A program made the position numbers and the translations under genes. This document shows, one piece after another, positions 32,702 to 44,434 of a stretch of 64,000 nt of DNA. The notes under the pieces were generated by a model. The model was not told the origin of the DNA and did no database searches. It was given only the letters and a program-made list of their open reading frames with translations. The first letter of the stretch is position 1. Each line of letters opens with the position of its first letter. The stretch lies in NCBI GenBank assembly GCA_018398585.1, contig JAGTTD010000008.1:12350501-12414500 (forward strand), given 5' to 3'. This DNA comes from Simmondsia chinensis. Its lineage: Eukaryota > Streptophyta > Magnoliopsida > Caryophyllales > Simmondsiaceae.

Positions 32702-33449
32702 TGTTGGATGGACAATTTTAATTTCTTAAACTAAAATTTCTTAAAGCCATTGGATCAAATGTAATAGAATCACAGCTTAATATTCATAATTTTAAACATT
32801 AACGGTCTCTACTCTAATTTATACATGACAATGCATAACATGGACATACATAAAATGAAAAACAAAATAAACACGAATTTCAAAGAATTAATTGAGAATT
32901 ACATACCTCGATGTAGAGCACAATTGTAAGATGATGCACAAACGATACCGCCGAGATCTTCACACAGGTAGGCGCCCCAGCACTTGACACATTGGAATGT
33001 GGGGGAGGCGACAAGGATCATCCCTTTTACACTAGTTTTTGCGTGACATGTGTCACACGCTGATTGGCCCAAATGCATTTTTTTTTTTTTTTTACCGGTA
33101 AAAATTCCATTCATGAATTTTGGATTGAGTAAAAAAAATAAAAAAATAATTTATTCACCTCATGAATTTACAATTTATCTTATAAATTCTCTTGATTTCT
33201 TAAGATGCATATTTTAGATGCTTGCACAGGAACTTCAAGAAAAATTTAATTCTAGCTCCAAATGGGTTAAATCTTATTATCATCTCATTATAAAATTGAT
33301 TACCATTTAGTTATATTTAATTCTACCAAATAAGTTTTACTATACTTAAGAAATAAATATATTTGTTCATTAAATTCTATATGATTGTTTCCTTATAATT
33401 GAACCCTCTATTAGATCTCCATGACATAAATTACTTAAACTACTATTAT

Positions 33450-34429
33450 TAATGTTTCTCACCCAAGGATCTGCCCTGAGTTTCTTTTTGTTCATTCCAG
33501 TTATGGATGAGCTCACTAGGCATATCCATGGAAGTATGTCTTGGTGCATGCTTTTCACATATGACATACTTTTCGTAGTGAAGTCATGAGGAGAGGTAAA
33601 GGAAAAGTTGGAACTCGGGAAAAGAGCCTTGGAATAGAAGGGTTTGCGAATTAGTAGATCCAAGGCCTAGTATATGGAATGGAAGTTCTGTACCACCACC
33701 AGGCCTAGCATAGAAAATGGCAAGATTGGTTTGAAGACCATACTGAAAAATGAGTATTACAGATATTTGGGTTACAGGGTACAATAGGACGGCAGAATTG
33801 ACGAGAATGTCAACAACCATATTAAAGTACGCTGGCGTAAATGGAGGATGGCTTCTATAGCACTTTGTGATAGGAAATTCCTGTTAAAGTTAAAGGGAAA
33901 ATAGTACAAGACAGTAGTAAGACTGGCGATGTCATATGGTGCGGCGTGTTGGCTAATGAAATAACATCACACATCGAAGATGAAGGTGGCAGATATGAGG
34001 ATGCAATGGTGAATGTGTAGACACGCAAAGAAGGGTTGATCAGGAACGACATCATTATAGGAAAATTGGGAGTGAGCCCAGTTGAGGATAAATTGAGGAA
34101 GCAATGTTTGAGGTGGTTTGGGCATGTTAGTATGAGACCGACCACTGCTCCGGTTAGGAGATGCAAGCAACTCCAAACTATGCTAGGTAAAAGAGGGAGA
34201 GACAGGCCAAAGAAGAGACGGTTGGAGAGGATATAACATGACCTCACTCACCTAAACCTATGGAAGGAGATGGCCTTATATAGAGCTCATTGGATGGCTA
34301 GCATAGGGGCAGCCAAAGTAGCAGTTTAGAATATAGGAGATTATTCTGCCTGACAATAGAGTTTCTAGGCTTATATGACTACATTGTTCAGGTACCTGAT
34401 ATGGCCAGGAGCTGCTTTATTTGCCTTGG
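33450..34429 (+). pseudogene. RTE-type LINE reverse transcriptase 3' fragment
   Basis: 5'-truncated non-LTR retrotransposon. Frames match the distal RT and C-terminus of plant RTE-like LINEs: Q-G-S-A-L-S near 33470, M-D-E-L-T-R-H-I at 33503, a damaged catalytic block C-M-L-F-T-Y-D (first Asp of the D-D pair lost), then R-Y-L-G-Y, and in 34036-34236 K-L-G-V-S-P-V-E-D-K-L and L-R-W-F-G-H-V followed by R-G-R-D-R-P-K-K. Many stops. It continues after the L1 insertion at 35363. Confidence 0.85.
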
Positions 34430-35347
34430 TTTTTTTTTTTTTTTTTTTGGTAAGTCAGCGAAATATATAGATGAAAAGAAAAATAGTGCAAGCTAAATGG
34501 GGCATACCCCAGGACACAGCCGAAGCTTACAAATATGAAACAGCGTCAAAAGAGCTAGACAAAGTCCGTACAAAAAACAACCAAAGAACAACAAAGGGAA
34601 CAAAGAAGAAACTAAGTCTCAAGACCCCAGTGCCGAAGCAAGGAGGTGTGACGATGAGCTCCTCTGAACGAAGAAGCAGCAAGCAAGCAGCTCCTGACCA
34701 AACCCGCAATCTCCTCTCGAACGGCTGCAATTGGTCTGGACTGAGAACGCTGGAACTGAAGGTTGCGCTCGTACCAGACAGTATACACAGTCGCAGAGAG
34801 GCAAAGTCGGGAAATGGTACTGCCAAGCGATAGATGTACTCGGAGTGACAGAGCTCCAGACCGAGGCGAAAAAGGAACAGGCGAAGAAGAGGTGCTCATG
34901 AGTCTCATCAGCAGAACCGCAAAGAACATAGACACTCTGAACCTCCAGTGCTCCGAAACTCCGAAGTCGGTCCCGGGTCCAAAGTCGCTGCCGAGAGGCA
35001 AGCCAGAGAATGAAGGAGTGCCTCGGCATATGCATTTGAAACCATAAAAGGTGATGAATGGTATCCTCCCCTCTCCTACTCCGCACCATCTCCCAAGAGG
35101 ACTTGGTGGTGAAGTTCCCCGAGGGGTCACCCAACCACCGGATGGAGTCCGCTACACCAGCTCGGGGGCTAAAATCAATGGTGTCCTAGATGGGTCGGAG
35201 CTCCAAACAACCCTATGGAAATCTCCACTGACCACCCTCAATAATGGATGAGACTCGAGAATCCCAATGAAGTCCAGAGGAGGTGAGCAGACAAGCCGGG
35301 AAGCGCTCCGAAGGACGACCACATAGCAGCCAGTAATCAGTCCAAAG
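34430..35347 (-). mobile_element. 5'-truncated L1-type LINE
   Basis: A 918-bp minus-strand insertion. Its poly(A) tail appears as a poly-T run at 34430-34448. An imperfect target duplication TTATTTGCCTTGG (34417-34429) / TTATTTATCTTTTGG (35348-35362) flanks it. Coding remnants at 35134-34619 match the zinc-binding region found after RT in plant L1 elements (F-T-T-K-S-S-W-E, I-L-W-L-A-S-R-Q-R-L, T-R-D-R-L, V-L-C-G-S-A-D-E-T-H-E-H-L-F-F-A-C). RT and endonuclease are absent. Confidence 0.85.
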
Positions 35348-35362
35348 TTATTTATCTTTTGG

Positions 35363-35506
35363 TTGCTTTATGCTTCCGTTGTGCTTGCCTTGTGTCGTAT
35401 TTTTTATCTTTGCATCCATGCTTCCATGCTACATGCTTCTCAGGTCAGAGGTCCTCGAGAATAGCCTCCCTTTAGAGAGCACCCTGAAAGGGAAATGCTG
35501 CATACA

Positions 35507-35559
<53 letters not shown>

Positions 35560-35636
35560 AAAAAAAGGGACTCTCTGTATGCAGGAGCCTTTAAGGAACT
35601 ATGTTTGTGTTTGTTGTTGATTATTATTATTGTTTT
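35363..35636 (+). mobile_element. RTE-type LINE 3' untranslated end
   Basis: Continuation of the RTE element after the L1. It has the block AATAGCCTCCCTTTAGAGAG and TGCATACATCC typical of plant RTE 3' ends, and a (TTG)/(ATT)-rich terminus near 35605-35635. The C-rich segment is expanded into a 50-nt poly-C. Confidence 0.75.
35508..35557. repeat. 50-nt poly-C homopolymer
   Basis: Uninterrupted run of 50 C followed by nine A. It sits where the RTE 3' end normally has a short C-rich stretch. It may be a real expansion or a base-calling or assembly artefact. Confidence 0.95.
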
Positions 35637-36216
35637 TACTTTACCTTCTTAGTTCCCTCCTCGCCCTTCGCAAAAATTTTATTAATATAGAAAAAACATC
35701 TGTACAAATTGCAAATGTCAAATATATGTAATGCTGTGCCAAAGTCTTTAGAATCAATACGAATACTTATGAATCAATTAAAGGGACATCTTATGTCATA
35801 CATTCCTGGTAAAATATCTATTCATGCTCCACTTTATGCAGTTACCCAATGAACATAAGATCTTGATTACACATTGCAACCTAATCCTTTTAGCACATCA
35901 AAATAATTGACCATGGCAAGTTAGCTTAAGCATAATATTATAGTTTTATCAAACAAGTTATCCAAACATATAACCGACTACAAACATGATTTGATAACAT
36001 ACCACTAATTTGATTTATGTTTATGTATGGCTCAGTCTCATTGACCACATAAACCAAATATGACATGTCATCTTGGACTATGTCTATCTCATGAAACATT
36101 TTAAAAAACAATCAAACATATATTTGAATTGTACCACACGGTCAAACATCAAAATAAACAAAATAATTTTATTTAATTAACAAAATAATTGGGGTTTTAG
36201 GACACCAATTCCAACA

Positions 36217-38261
36217 GGAACCTCCTTGTTAGGATTGGCTCGAATGAGATAAAAGCTAGGTGAAACCGCAGAGTATTATATTAACCGATTCAAAAGAGTC
36301 AGGTTAAAATGGATAGTGGCTCCGCCTGAGGTTGAATATGCGAAGTTAGCTTTGAATGGCCTGGATATTGAGCATAGGATAAAGTTTGAAGGTTCAAACT
36401 TCACAACTCTCCTTCGGCTGGTAGAATGTGCTACTAGGTGTGAAGCTTTCTTGAAGGAGGAAAGCTTCTAGAAGAATAATGCGTGTGGAACCTACATGCA
36501 TGATCTGATTGACGAGAAGGAAGAAACTCCACATGAAATTGTCATTTCTAAATACATCAAAGGACCTCCTATGGTTTGTAGTCCTTTAGTAAAGAAGGAT
36601 ATTAAAGCTAGGAAGTCAGACCAGTCCTATGACTTAAAAAAGTACTCATTTGACCTCGCAAGAGCCAACATTATATTTGATAGGCTTAAGGCAAATCAAT
36701 AAACTCAATATTAGAGGGAAACATAGGAAACATGAACCCAAGACACTAAAGGGGAAGGTACACTGTAAATGACACTATTCGTTCACTAATTCAACGAAGA
36801 ACTGCATAATCTTCAGAAAACATGGTTAAAGATGCCACTGAGGCAAGGGAATTAATATTCCACGGAGAAGGGAAGACAGGCATTGGTAATGACCCCTTTC
36901 ATAGCCATGTTCAAGTGAATATCATAGGGGCAGTGAAACCTCGAACTATTTATGTTCACCAACTTATGGTAGACTTCATTGCAGCATGAGCAAGGATAAG
37001 AAAAGATTAGTTGTACCCAACACCTTATTTGACAGACTACTTGAATAAGGGGCTGAGCTTCCCCTTGACTTCAGTTGAGTTTTGCAAGTGGCATATCACA
37101 ATAGAGCATTGAACAAGTGACTGTGCCACTTTTAAGGCATTCTTGAAGAAAAGCCTGGAAAGTGCAACCACTTTTCTCTCCAGAGAAAAGAGTTAGTCCT
37201 GGAAATATCCACTAATGACCACTGGTAGACTGTTTCACAACCAATAATGAGGCAATGAGAAGGCTTATGCACCTTAGTCACAACCTTTACGAAGGTTGTG
37301 GTTACAAGTTGGTATCCGAAAAGAAGAAGCTGGACTTATATCCAAGGAAAAAGCTTGCTATTTCAGAAAGGCCTCATTTGCTGGACTAACCTATTGTCTC
37401 ACTTCAAAGGCTCAATTGATTATGAGGATTGGGGCATCCAAAATGGAACCCAAAATATCACTTGATTACTACGAACTCCAGTCAGGGACCATGAAAACTA
37501 GGACAACCACCTTTGGGGGTTCACTTTGATAATGTATGGAGGAAAAACCAGCTTAAGTAAGAAAATGCTAGTTATTGCAACCTTACACAAACTCATACGA
37601 GGAGGCTGCTTCGAGATAAGGCCACAAAACATAAAGCTCTACTCGATACTTGGTTATGATGAAGAAGACAAAGGCCACAAGGACAAGTGTATTGAGTTCA
37701 TGGATCTTGAAGATCCAAAAGTTGAAGCACGACCTTGAGGTACTAGCGCCACAAGTGAGCCACATAAAAAGCTCGAGAGGTGGCTTGTTCCTCATTTTCT
37801 GAAGAAAAAGAATCTTGGTGGGACTAGCTTACTAAGAATTCATGGGCTCGAAGGATATTGATGATGAGGAGGATTGAAGTCCCCTAACCATCAACTCAGT
37901 GGAACCTTTAAACTATGTTAATCCAACATGGTATGATAAAGAGAATGACTTTCATGAGAGGACTTTCCCAAACCAATGGAGGAGTCTCAAACCCCTGAGG
38001 GTGAACCAAAAGGTCGACCTCAGGACCAGGACATGAAAATAGAAGGTAGTCCCGAAAAGTATAAAAGCAAGGGGATCTACATGCCGTTTAGGTGATTCCC
38101 TAAACAAGCTGATGTTAGAACTACCTTGCTTCTTCCTTTGGAGTTCATGGCAACTGAGACATGAGGGAGCCTCGACGGGGATGTAGTGGAAACAGATGAA
38201 GATCCTCTGCTGGAGTTTGTGGCTAAAGTAAGAGTATTGAAAGATAATTTGATGCTTAACT
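36217..38261 (+). pseudogene. Element T: Tat-like gag region
   Basis: Plus-strand coding remnants in several frames: Y-Y-I-N-R-F-K-R near 36270, a block at 36496-36702 (Y-S-F-D-L-A-R-A-N-I-I-F-D-R-L), D-F-H...F-P-K-P-M-E-E-S near 37950-37990, and D-E-D-P-L-L-E-F-V-A-K near 38195-38230. The distal half parallels T2 at 31215-30095. Dozens of stops. I call it Tat-like from the RT and integrase further along the same element. The left end abuts the K LTR; its 5' LTR is not seen. Confidence 0.75.
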
Positions 38262-39673
38262 TGGTGTATGCTTAGCAAGTGAACTAAGTCGTATCAAGTA
38301 ATACAGAGTGAGTAGAGTATCATTCCCATGATGATTGTTATTGAGCGAGTGCCGAAATTAGTATTTCTGGTGCTATTAGAAAGATTGAAAATTGAAGTTT
38401 TTGATATGAACCAAAACAAAATGAAAATAACTAAAGATAGTTACTGAATTTTGTTGGTTTTTATGATTTAATAAGGTCTAAGGCATCCGATTTCACCTAA
38501 TTGAATTAATGTGCCTTTTGATTCTCGGTATTCACGTTTTATTGCATGTTGGTGGTTGAAAGCCCTAATTTACTAAATATTCTCTCTCAAGCAACACTTA
38601 GCATACTCTTTTACAAATCAACCCATCACTCTCCTATAAGAATATAAATAAGATAAGAGTTCTAATGATATATAGTTTTCCTTTAAGACCACACAAATCG
38701 CGTTAATATCTCTCGAACATTCGCTCAATTTGTGGTGCTTATCACCTTAGCAATCATCATAAATCTTTTCTTTGGGCTTATTATGAATCGATATAGGCTT
38801 TAAATGGTGATCAAGCATTTAAAACTAATGAACAACAATGATAAGCACTTCAACAATGCAATAACAAGACATTGAACACGTTGGACTAGAATAGAGAGCA
38901 TATTACAACTTAGGCCACATCATAGCCCGGGAAAAATAAAATTAGTTCATGATAGACATAAAATAAAGCATAACTATGACAAAATTCATGAACTTAAAGA
39001 AGAAAAAGATAGAAAGAACTTAAAAATACAAAATTGCAAACCAAACTTCCCTCTTTCTTCTTCTCCTTCCTTCCCTTGATTTTTCTCCTCTTCTTCTTTT
39101 ATTTTTCTTTGTTTTTGCTGAGCTGAGGGACGATTCAACTCATCCCAATCACCCCTTATTTATAGTGTTTGAAGGGTGAGGAAATATGAATTAAAAAAAA
39201 ATTTTCTTACTTGCTTCTCATTTGCTCTCCCTTGTGGCACCTTTGCAACTTGAAAGGCTTGCTTTATTTTATGTGCTTTCTTCAATCCTCCACCGCCCAA
39301 TCTGACTTTTGTGCATCATGTTGCCGATGTTCTTGTAGTATAAATGTACATAAGCTATTTTATCTAAAAAAAAAGTTGCCGCCCAAATCAATTTGCAAGA
39401 ATTTATTTCATTTTATGTTGGTTCTCTTTATGAACCGTGAGATTTTGATGGGTTTTGTCCAATTTTTTCTTTTATGTGATGTATCTTGCTTCGACTTGTT
39501 GATGATGTTGAAAGAACCCAGCAAGATTTAGCATAAAATAAGTGATTTTGCAAAAAAATTGGCAATATGAGCGAAAAAGAGCCAAACCGAGCAAAAGCGA
39601 TAAAAGTTTAATGTAAAATGGTTAAAAATGAATTAAAAAGATATGAATAATTATATACTAAATTAGACTTACA
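38262..39673 (-). repeat. Solo LTR M inserted in element T
   Basis: A 1.41-kb insertion with TG...CA ends and near-perfect flanking duplication TTAACT (38256-38261) / TTAATT (39674-39679). Removing it rejoins T's frame as predicted by T2. On the minus strand it ends GCATACACCA after a block resembling gypsy LTR ends (ATGATACTCTACTCACTCTG), so it reads as a minus-oriented LTR. Its right end shares sequence, inverted, with the CACTA interior near 48240. Confidence 0.7.
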
Positions 39674-39679
39674 TTAATT

Positions 39680-40809
39680 CTTATCCCTTGTCTTTTAAAG
39701 TTACAACCCCAACATCCAACAAAACTAATAACCTTCCTTACATGATGAAGATAATGTTCAATTGTCCTACCACAGCTAACAAACACATTAAGCTTCTATA
39801 CATCAAAGCCGAATGTGATGGCACCTCGGTGAATAGGGTCTTAGTTGATATTGGTGCGACCATCAATGTCTTGCCTTCTTACATGTTTGAGGTTTTTGGT
39901 AAATCTCGAGATGACTTGATAACTTCAAATGTCATAATCTATGGCTTTTCAGGGGCGATCACCAAGTTCGATGGTGTTATCCTGATTGAATTAATTATTG
40001 AAAACATTAATAAGCTGACAGCCTTCTTTGTATTAGATACCACCTTAGGCTATAATTCCTTTGTTGGGAGAGATTGGCTACATGCCAACTACTGTGTCAT
40101 TTCTTTGGTTCATCAGTTTTAAATCTTCGAAACCATGACAAATATGAGGTTGTTATGGTAGATGATAAGCCATTCATGACTAGCTCCAACTTCACTGAGG
40201 CAAACTTTTATGCAGATGGCGTTGGACCATTAGATGCAAAAGAGACCACTCCTTAAGTTTCTCGCCATGAAGAACTAATAGCCATCCTTGAGAGCCCGCT
40301 CACTGAAGCTGAGATTAATCAAGCTGATGTTGAGTCAGATGGCTTTTGGGTATGCGTGAGAGCCCTTCTTGACCAGGGGGACTTGATGGTTCGCAAGAAG
40401 CCTCATGGAGGGAGGCCAAGACTTTCCATTGAAGGCCTAAAGGGCTAATCCTAAGCCATTAGAAAGCTGGTGGCATGGCATGTTGAGGATCTATTATGTG
40501 CAAAGCAACCGTTTATCTCTATGAATGATTTCAGAGTCAAGCTGATAAAACAAAGGAGATAGATTTTTTTTGGCATAAGAGTAGCACTAACTAAAGTGGA
40601 GAACTTGAGGGGCTGAAGTTTAAGACCCTCTCCTCAAGGTTAATTTGGGCTCAATAGAATGTCCCAAGAAGTCACAGATTTCGTGAAAGAGGAAATTAAG
40701 AGACTCATAACGAGTGCTAGGAAAATATTATTCCTGCGATTACAAAGAACAACAAAATTGGGGCCTATATTGATTTCAGATATCTAAATGTAGTCACCCT
40801 AAAGAATGA
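39680..40809 (+). pseudogene. Element T: protease and pre-RT region
   Basis: Frame 39688-40122: P-L-S-F-K-V-T-T-P-T-S, protease V-L-V-D-I-G-A-T-I-N-V (D-I-G in place of the usual D-T/S-G), then V-G-R-D-W-L-H-A-N-Y-C. The next frame holds K-P-F-M-T-S-S-N-F-T-E-A-N-F-Y (to 40256). RT begins near 40690 (V-K-E-E-I-K-R-L-I-T, N-N-K-I-G...Y-I-D-F-R-Y-L-N-V-V-T-L-K-N-E-Y with frame breaks) and is cut at 40809 by element C. RT resumes at 57720. Confidence 0.82.
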
Positions 40810-40814
40810 ATATC

Positions 40815-41195
40815 TGATGCGTCTCATATTTACGTATCTTTTAATTGTTATTTCAATTATTTTGCACCTATTTAATTATAATTCTACACTCATTTTGGCA
40901 ATTTTTATGTTTAGTAGGTTTGAAATTAAAGTTCCGAAAAATGTCAAATGTGGGTGCAAATAAGACAAATTCGATGCGTAAATAATTAAAAAAAATCAAT
41001 TGGAGATTGGAACGAGATAATATAAGTCCGGGACCCGGGCCCCAGCCCAACAGCAGCACGTCATCATCAACCTCAGCCCAGCCCAGAACATCCCCTGCTC
41101 ATCAACACAAACGCGACCATCGACCCAACACGCAACACCGACCCATCACCGACCTCAGCCCAGCTCCGTCCCTGTTCACAACTCAGCCCAACAAA
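40815..41195 (+). repeat. Element C 5' LTR, first part
   Basis: Matches 56191-56562. Contains a GC-rich patch (41030-41190) with five of the twelve RGCCCA (TGGGCY) motifs of this LTR. The CACTA element begins at 41196. Confidence 0.95.
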
Positions 41196-41224
41196 CACTA
41201 CAAAAAATATGACCAATACTAACA
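41196..41224. repeat. CACTA left terminal inverted repeat
   Basis: 29 bp, exact inverse of 50970-50998. Confidence 0.97.
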
Positions 41225-41730
41225 GGGCAAGTTTGTTGGTAAAAACCCATATGTCCGTTGGTATTGATTATTACCAACAGATAGGCAATCATTAGAATTG
41301 CTTTTGTTGCTATTAGTTTTACCAACAGATATCAAAGACCTCTGTTGCAATTAGTATATAATACCAACAGGATCATTACCAACAACAAAAATACATTGGT
41401 AAAAGTTATACCAACGGTTACATTCATATTGTTGGAATTGATATGCAATACCAACAGAGCATTACCAACAACTTGACTTTGTTAGTAATGGTTATACCCA
41501 TGACCACACTTGTTGGTATACATATTTACATCCAACTTACTCAAATATTTTACTAACATTTATTCATTGGTATAACTTTTACCAACGACTTTCTTTTGTT
41601 GGTATTACTATTATTATGCATAGATGGATCTATTCCAACGATTTTCTCCCGTTGGTATTGTCATTATTATGATGTTGGAAAATAATCAATAATATTATAA
41701 AAGCTCATTACCAACATATATAAAAAATCT
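41225..41730. repeat. CACTA subterminal repeat array (3' side)
   Basis: About twenty copies of a TACCAACAG-type motif in direct and inverse orientation (for example ATTACCAACAGA, TTGTTGGTA). In En/Spm such arrays bind the TnpA protein; that role is inferred here from position and repetition. Confidence 0.85.
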
Positions 41731-42086
41731 TGCATTTCATTTCCAAACATCCACAATATGTCAATAGCGCTAGAAGATGTCAATCTTTCATCTATAATAA
41801 CGTATTTTACATAGCCAAGATGTTTAAAACAAGTCTTAACATCTAAAATGACCAAAAATAAATGTATATCCATATTCAAAATCACATAACAAGATATTAT
41901 AATTGCATTTAGTTTCCAAACATCCACAAAATGACAATAGTGCCACAAGATATCAATCCTTCATAATAACATATTTCACATAACCAATATGTTTGAAACA
42001 AGTCTAAACATTCAAAATAACCAAAACTCAATATATATCCGTATTCATGATGAAATAGCAAAAAAATCAGAGCAATTACCACTATT

Positions 42087-44114
42087 TTAGTAATATTCCT
42101 CCTCTTCTCCAACTTCCTCTTCCTCTTCTGCTCCATCTTCTACTTCCTCATCATCTTCATTGTCTATCTCATCTTCATAGTCCTCATAGCGAAGTGGTTT
42201 CTATTATTATACAAATGTACATAATAAGTTAACTTTTAGAACAAAACAAAACTAGAATCAAAATCACATATAAAGATAGTAAATCTATTACTTACCTTTC
42301 CCGCAAGCTTGTGTATAGCATCCACCAGGCAAGAAATCTGATCTTGAGCATTTTTTAATCCAACAGTCAAGCGTATAACATCCTCCTCCAATCTAACTTG
42401 TTTGCTCTGCTCTTCAGTAAGTGCACACCTTTTCTTCCTTGAACGAGGTACCTTAACGCCAATACCGTAGGTCTTTGCATATCCACTTTTGTTTTCCTCC
42501 ATAACTTCTTCAAATATCTTTTTTCGAGCATTATTTATCTCATCCAAGCCATATTCATCTGGCATCTCCCGAAGTTTGGTCTATATGTTTTCCTTCAAGG
42601 AACACAAGTTAATTAACTTGTCAAAACTTAGTTCGTTATGAAGGAAAAGAACACTCCTGAGAAATAGTGGTAGCATCTTACTAATGCAGCAGCAGAATGA
42701 GGATTAAGCTTAGTTTTGGGGGCCGGCTTGTGAGTTAACATCAAACTATCAATCTCATCAACTGGGTGGCCTTTCACTTGCTATATTGAGAAACATGTAT
42801 CAATGAGGGGTAATGTAGGTAAGAAACCCACACAATATGCATAAAAATATATTATACAATACCTCATCTCAGCGAACTCTAGCAAAACTCTTGGTACCTG
42901 CATAATGTGGCATTACTCCTTTCTTACGATTAGCCTTGTTCCTCGCACTCCGAGCCTAAATTTTAGAAAGGTACAAAGATGAAATTATATAAGAATTCTT
43001 ACAAATCACCACAACACCAACACTGCCCCCAAAACAAACAACCCAAAGAAAAAGAAATCAATTATACATCAACAATGAAAACATTTTTTGATACCTTCAT
43101 TTCATCAGATTGACAATGTACTACGAAATTTTTACATTGCCTCTCAGGTATAAAGTCAGGCCTCATTTCTAGTGCATCTTCTTTTGTGTATTCATCCACA
43201 AGGTTTGTTTTCATGTAAGATTTCCACCATCTCCAACAAGCCGACAACTTCTCCACAAACCACGAATAAGGCTCCAATCCTTCAGGGAACTTGTATGAAT
43301 CATACAAGATATATATACAATCACTTAATTATTTTGATATTAAGTCCAAATCTTAAGTAATAAGTAGTTAGAATATGCTTATACCTTTATAATGTCCCAT
43401 ATATGTTTGATGTTCTCTTCGGGCATCTCAGGCCACTTCAATACATCAATCGGTAACTTTCTTGAATCTCTTGCATAACACCCTATCATGGATGACATTT
43501 GTCTCGCAGGACCATTATCTGGCTGCATATAATCATTAATGGTAATGGATACCGGATTCTTCGGCTTTCTAACCTTATTTGGTCCTCTTGTCTTGTCAAC
43601 CTTAGGACCATGTAAATAGCTTCTCTTTTTCTGAAGTGCTGGACTTGCAATTGTTGAAATACCTTGGTCCATTACACTTCCATGAACACTGTCCGCACCA
43701 CCTATATGTTTCAATATAAACATTAAAGATTTTAACTACTTCCCAAACCTATGCTTGAAATTGAAAGTCATATGAGATGAATTAACCTGCTTCAGTTATA
43801 AGACTTTCATGGACTTCCCTTTGTGATAAATTGGCAGGGACCTTTCTAGGAGTTGCTGTTAATTTGATGTGTTAGACCCTATAAGAAAAATAATACAAAA
43901 CTAGAAAAATGTGATAAAGATTACAATCTATAGAGATACCACCTTGTATACCCCCTGCTTCCATGGATTGTAGAGCCTCTAGGTTCTCACCATCTGATCG
44001 TGGAGGAAACAAGCTACGCCGAGCTTTTGTACATTGAGAATTCATCTCAACATCAGCACGTGCAATATTATGAACTAATATGGGGCTATGACGCCTCTGA
44101 TTTTGTTGTGCCAT
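42087..44114 (-). pseudogene. CACTA tnpA-like gene (Transposase_24/Ptta family), multi-exon
   Basis: ATG at 44114 (M-A-Q-Q-N-Q-R-R) with a probable donor GTATCT near 43940. Exon-like blocks follow: 43715-43385 (R-G-P-N-K-V-R-K-P...M-Q-P-D-N-G, W-P-E-M-P-E-E-N-I-K-H-I-W-D-I-I-K), 43307-43062 (W-W-K-S-Y-M-K...R-P-D-F-I-P-E), about 42960-42870 (R-S-A-R-N-K-A-N-R-K-K, ending in F-A-R-V-R and a TGA), 42790-42680 (G-H-P-V-D-E-I-D...H-K-P), 42565-42290 (a coiled coil, E-E-Q-S-K-Q-V-R-L-E-E-D-V) and an acidic tail to TAA 42087-42089 (E-D-G-A-E-E-E-E-E). This is the order of the plant Transposase_24 family. Exon borders are approximate. The TGA suggests inactivation. Confidence 0.8.
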
Positions 44115-44434
44115 GACAGTCTACATGAAAATAGATATAGATCATTTAAAATGATAAATGCACAAGGAACTAATCAAAATTAACTTTGTATAGAGATGAT
44201 ATTATACCTTCAGTTGGTTTCTCTTAACAAATATTATCTTCCTCTGATTTGATCCCATTTGATCCTTCACATAATAAGGCACATAAGAAATGAAATATAA
44301 TAGATATACTTAGACATATCACCCTTTCCAATAAAGATATAACCAATAAAGTAAAACTTAATACTTCACCAACTTATGAATTTCATTTCACAATAACAAA
44401 ACAAAAAATCACACATTTTCAGTGATAATGACAT

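Larger units (their letters stand above)
32702..36216 (-). repeat. Element K LTR, split by LINE insertions
   Basis: Minus-strand LTR starting TGTTGGAATTGGTGTCC (right end, 36216) and ending ATCCAACA (left end, 32702), next to a primer-like site. Removing the LINE block (about 33450-35636) leaves roughly 1.3 kb of LTR. The TGTTGGAATTGG start is common in Copia-type LTRs, but with no coding region attached I do not assign a superfamily. The second LTR is not seen. Confidence 0.6.

Noticed and set aside
32899..33114. Cys-rich minus-strand ORF (C-x2-C...C-x2-C)
   Set aside because: Lies within the K LTR, has an odd Cys spacing, begins in a poly-T run and lacks any family resemblance. Probably chance.
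35370..35594. ORF with a polyproline run
   Set aside because: The prolines are the 50-nt poly-C tract in a LINE 3' untranslated end.
41007..41222. Proline/serine-rich ORF in C's LTR, repeated at 56382-56723
   Set aside because: It is produced by the GC-rich RGCCCA cluster inside the LTR, runs into the CACTA repeat in the 5' copy and differs by indels between LTRs. No sign of coding constraint.
41225..41730. CRISPR-like repeat array
   Set aside because: Short repeats in both orientations with irregular spacing inside CACTA termini of a plant genome; they are subterminal transposase-binding repeats.
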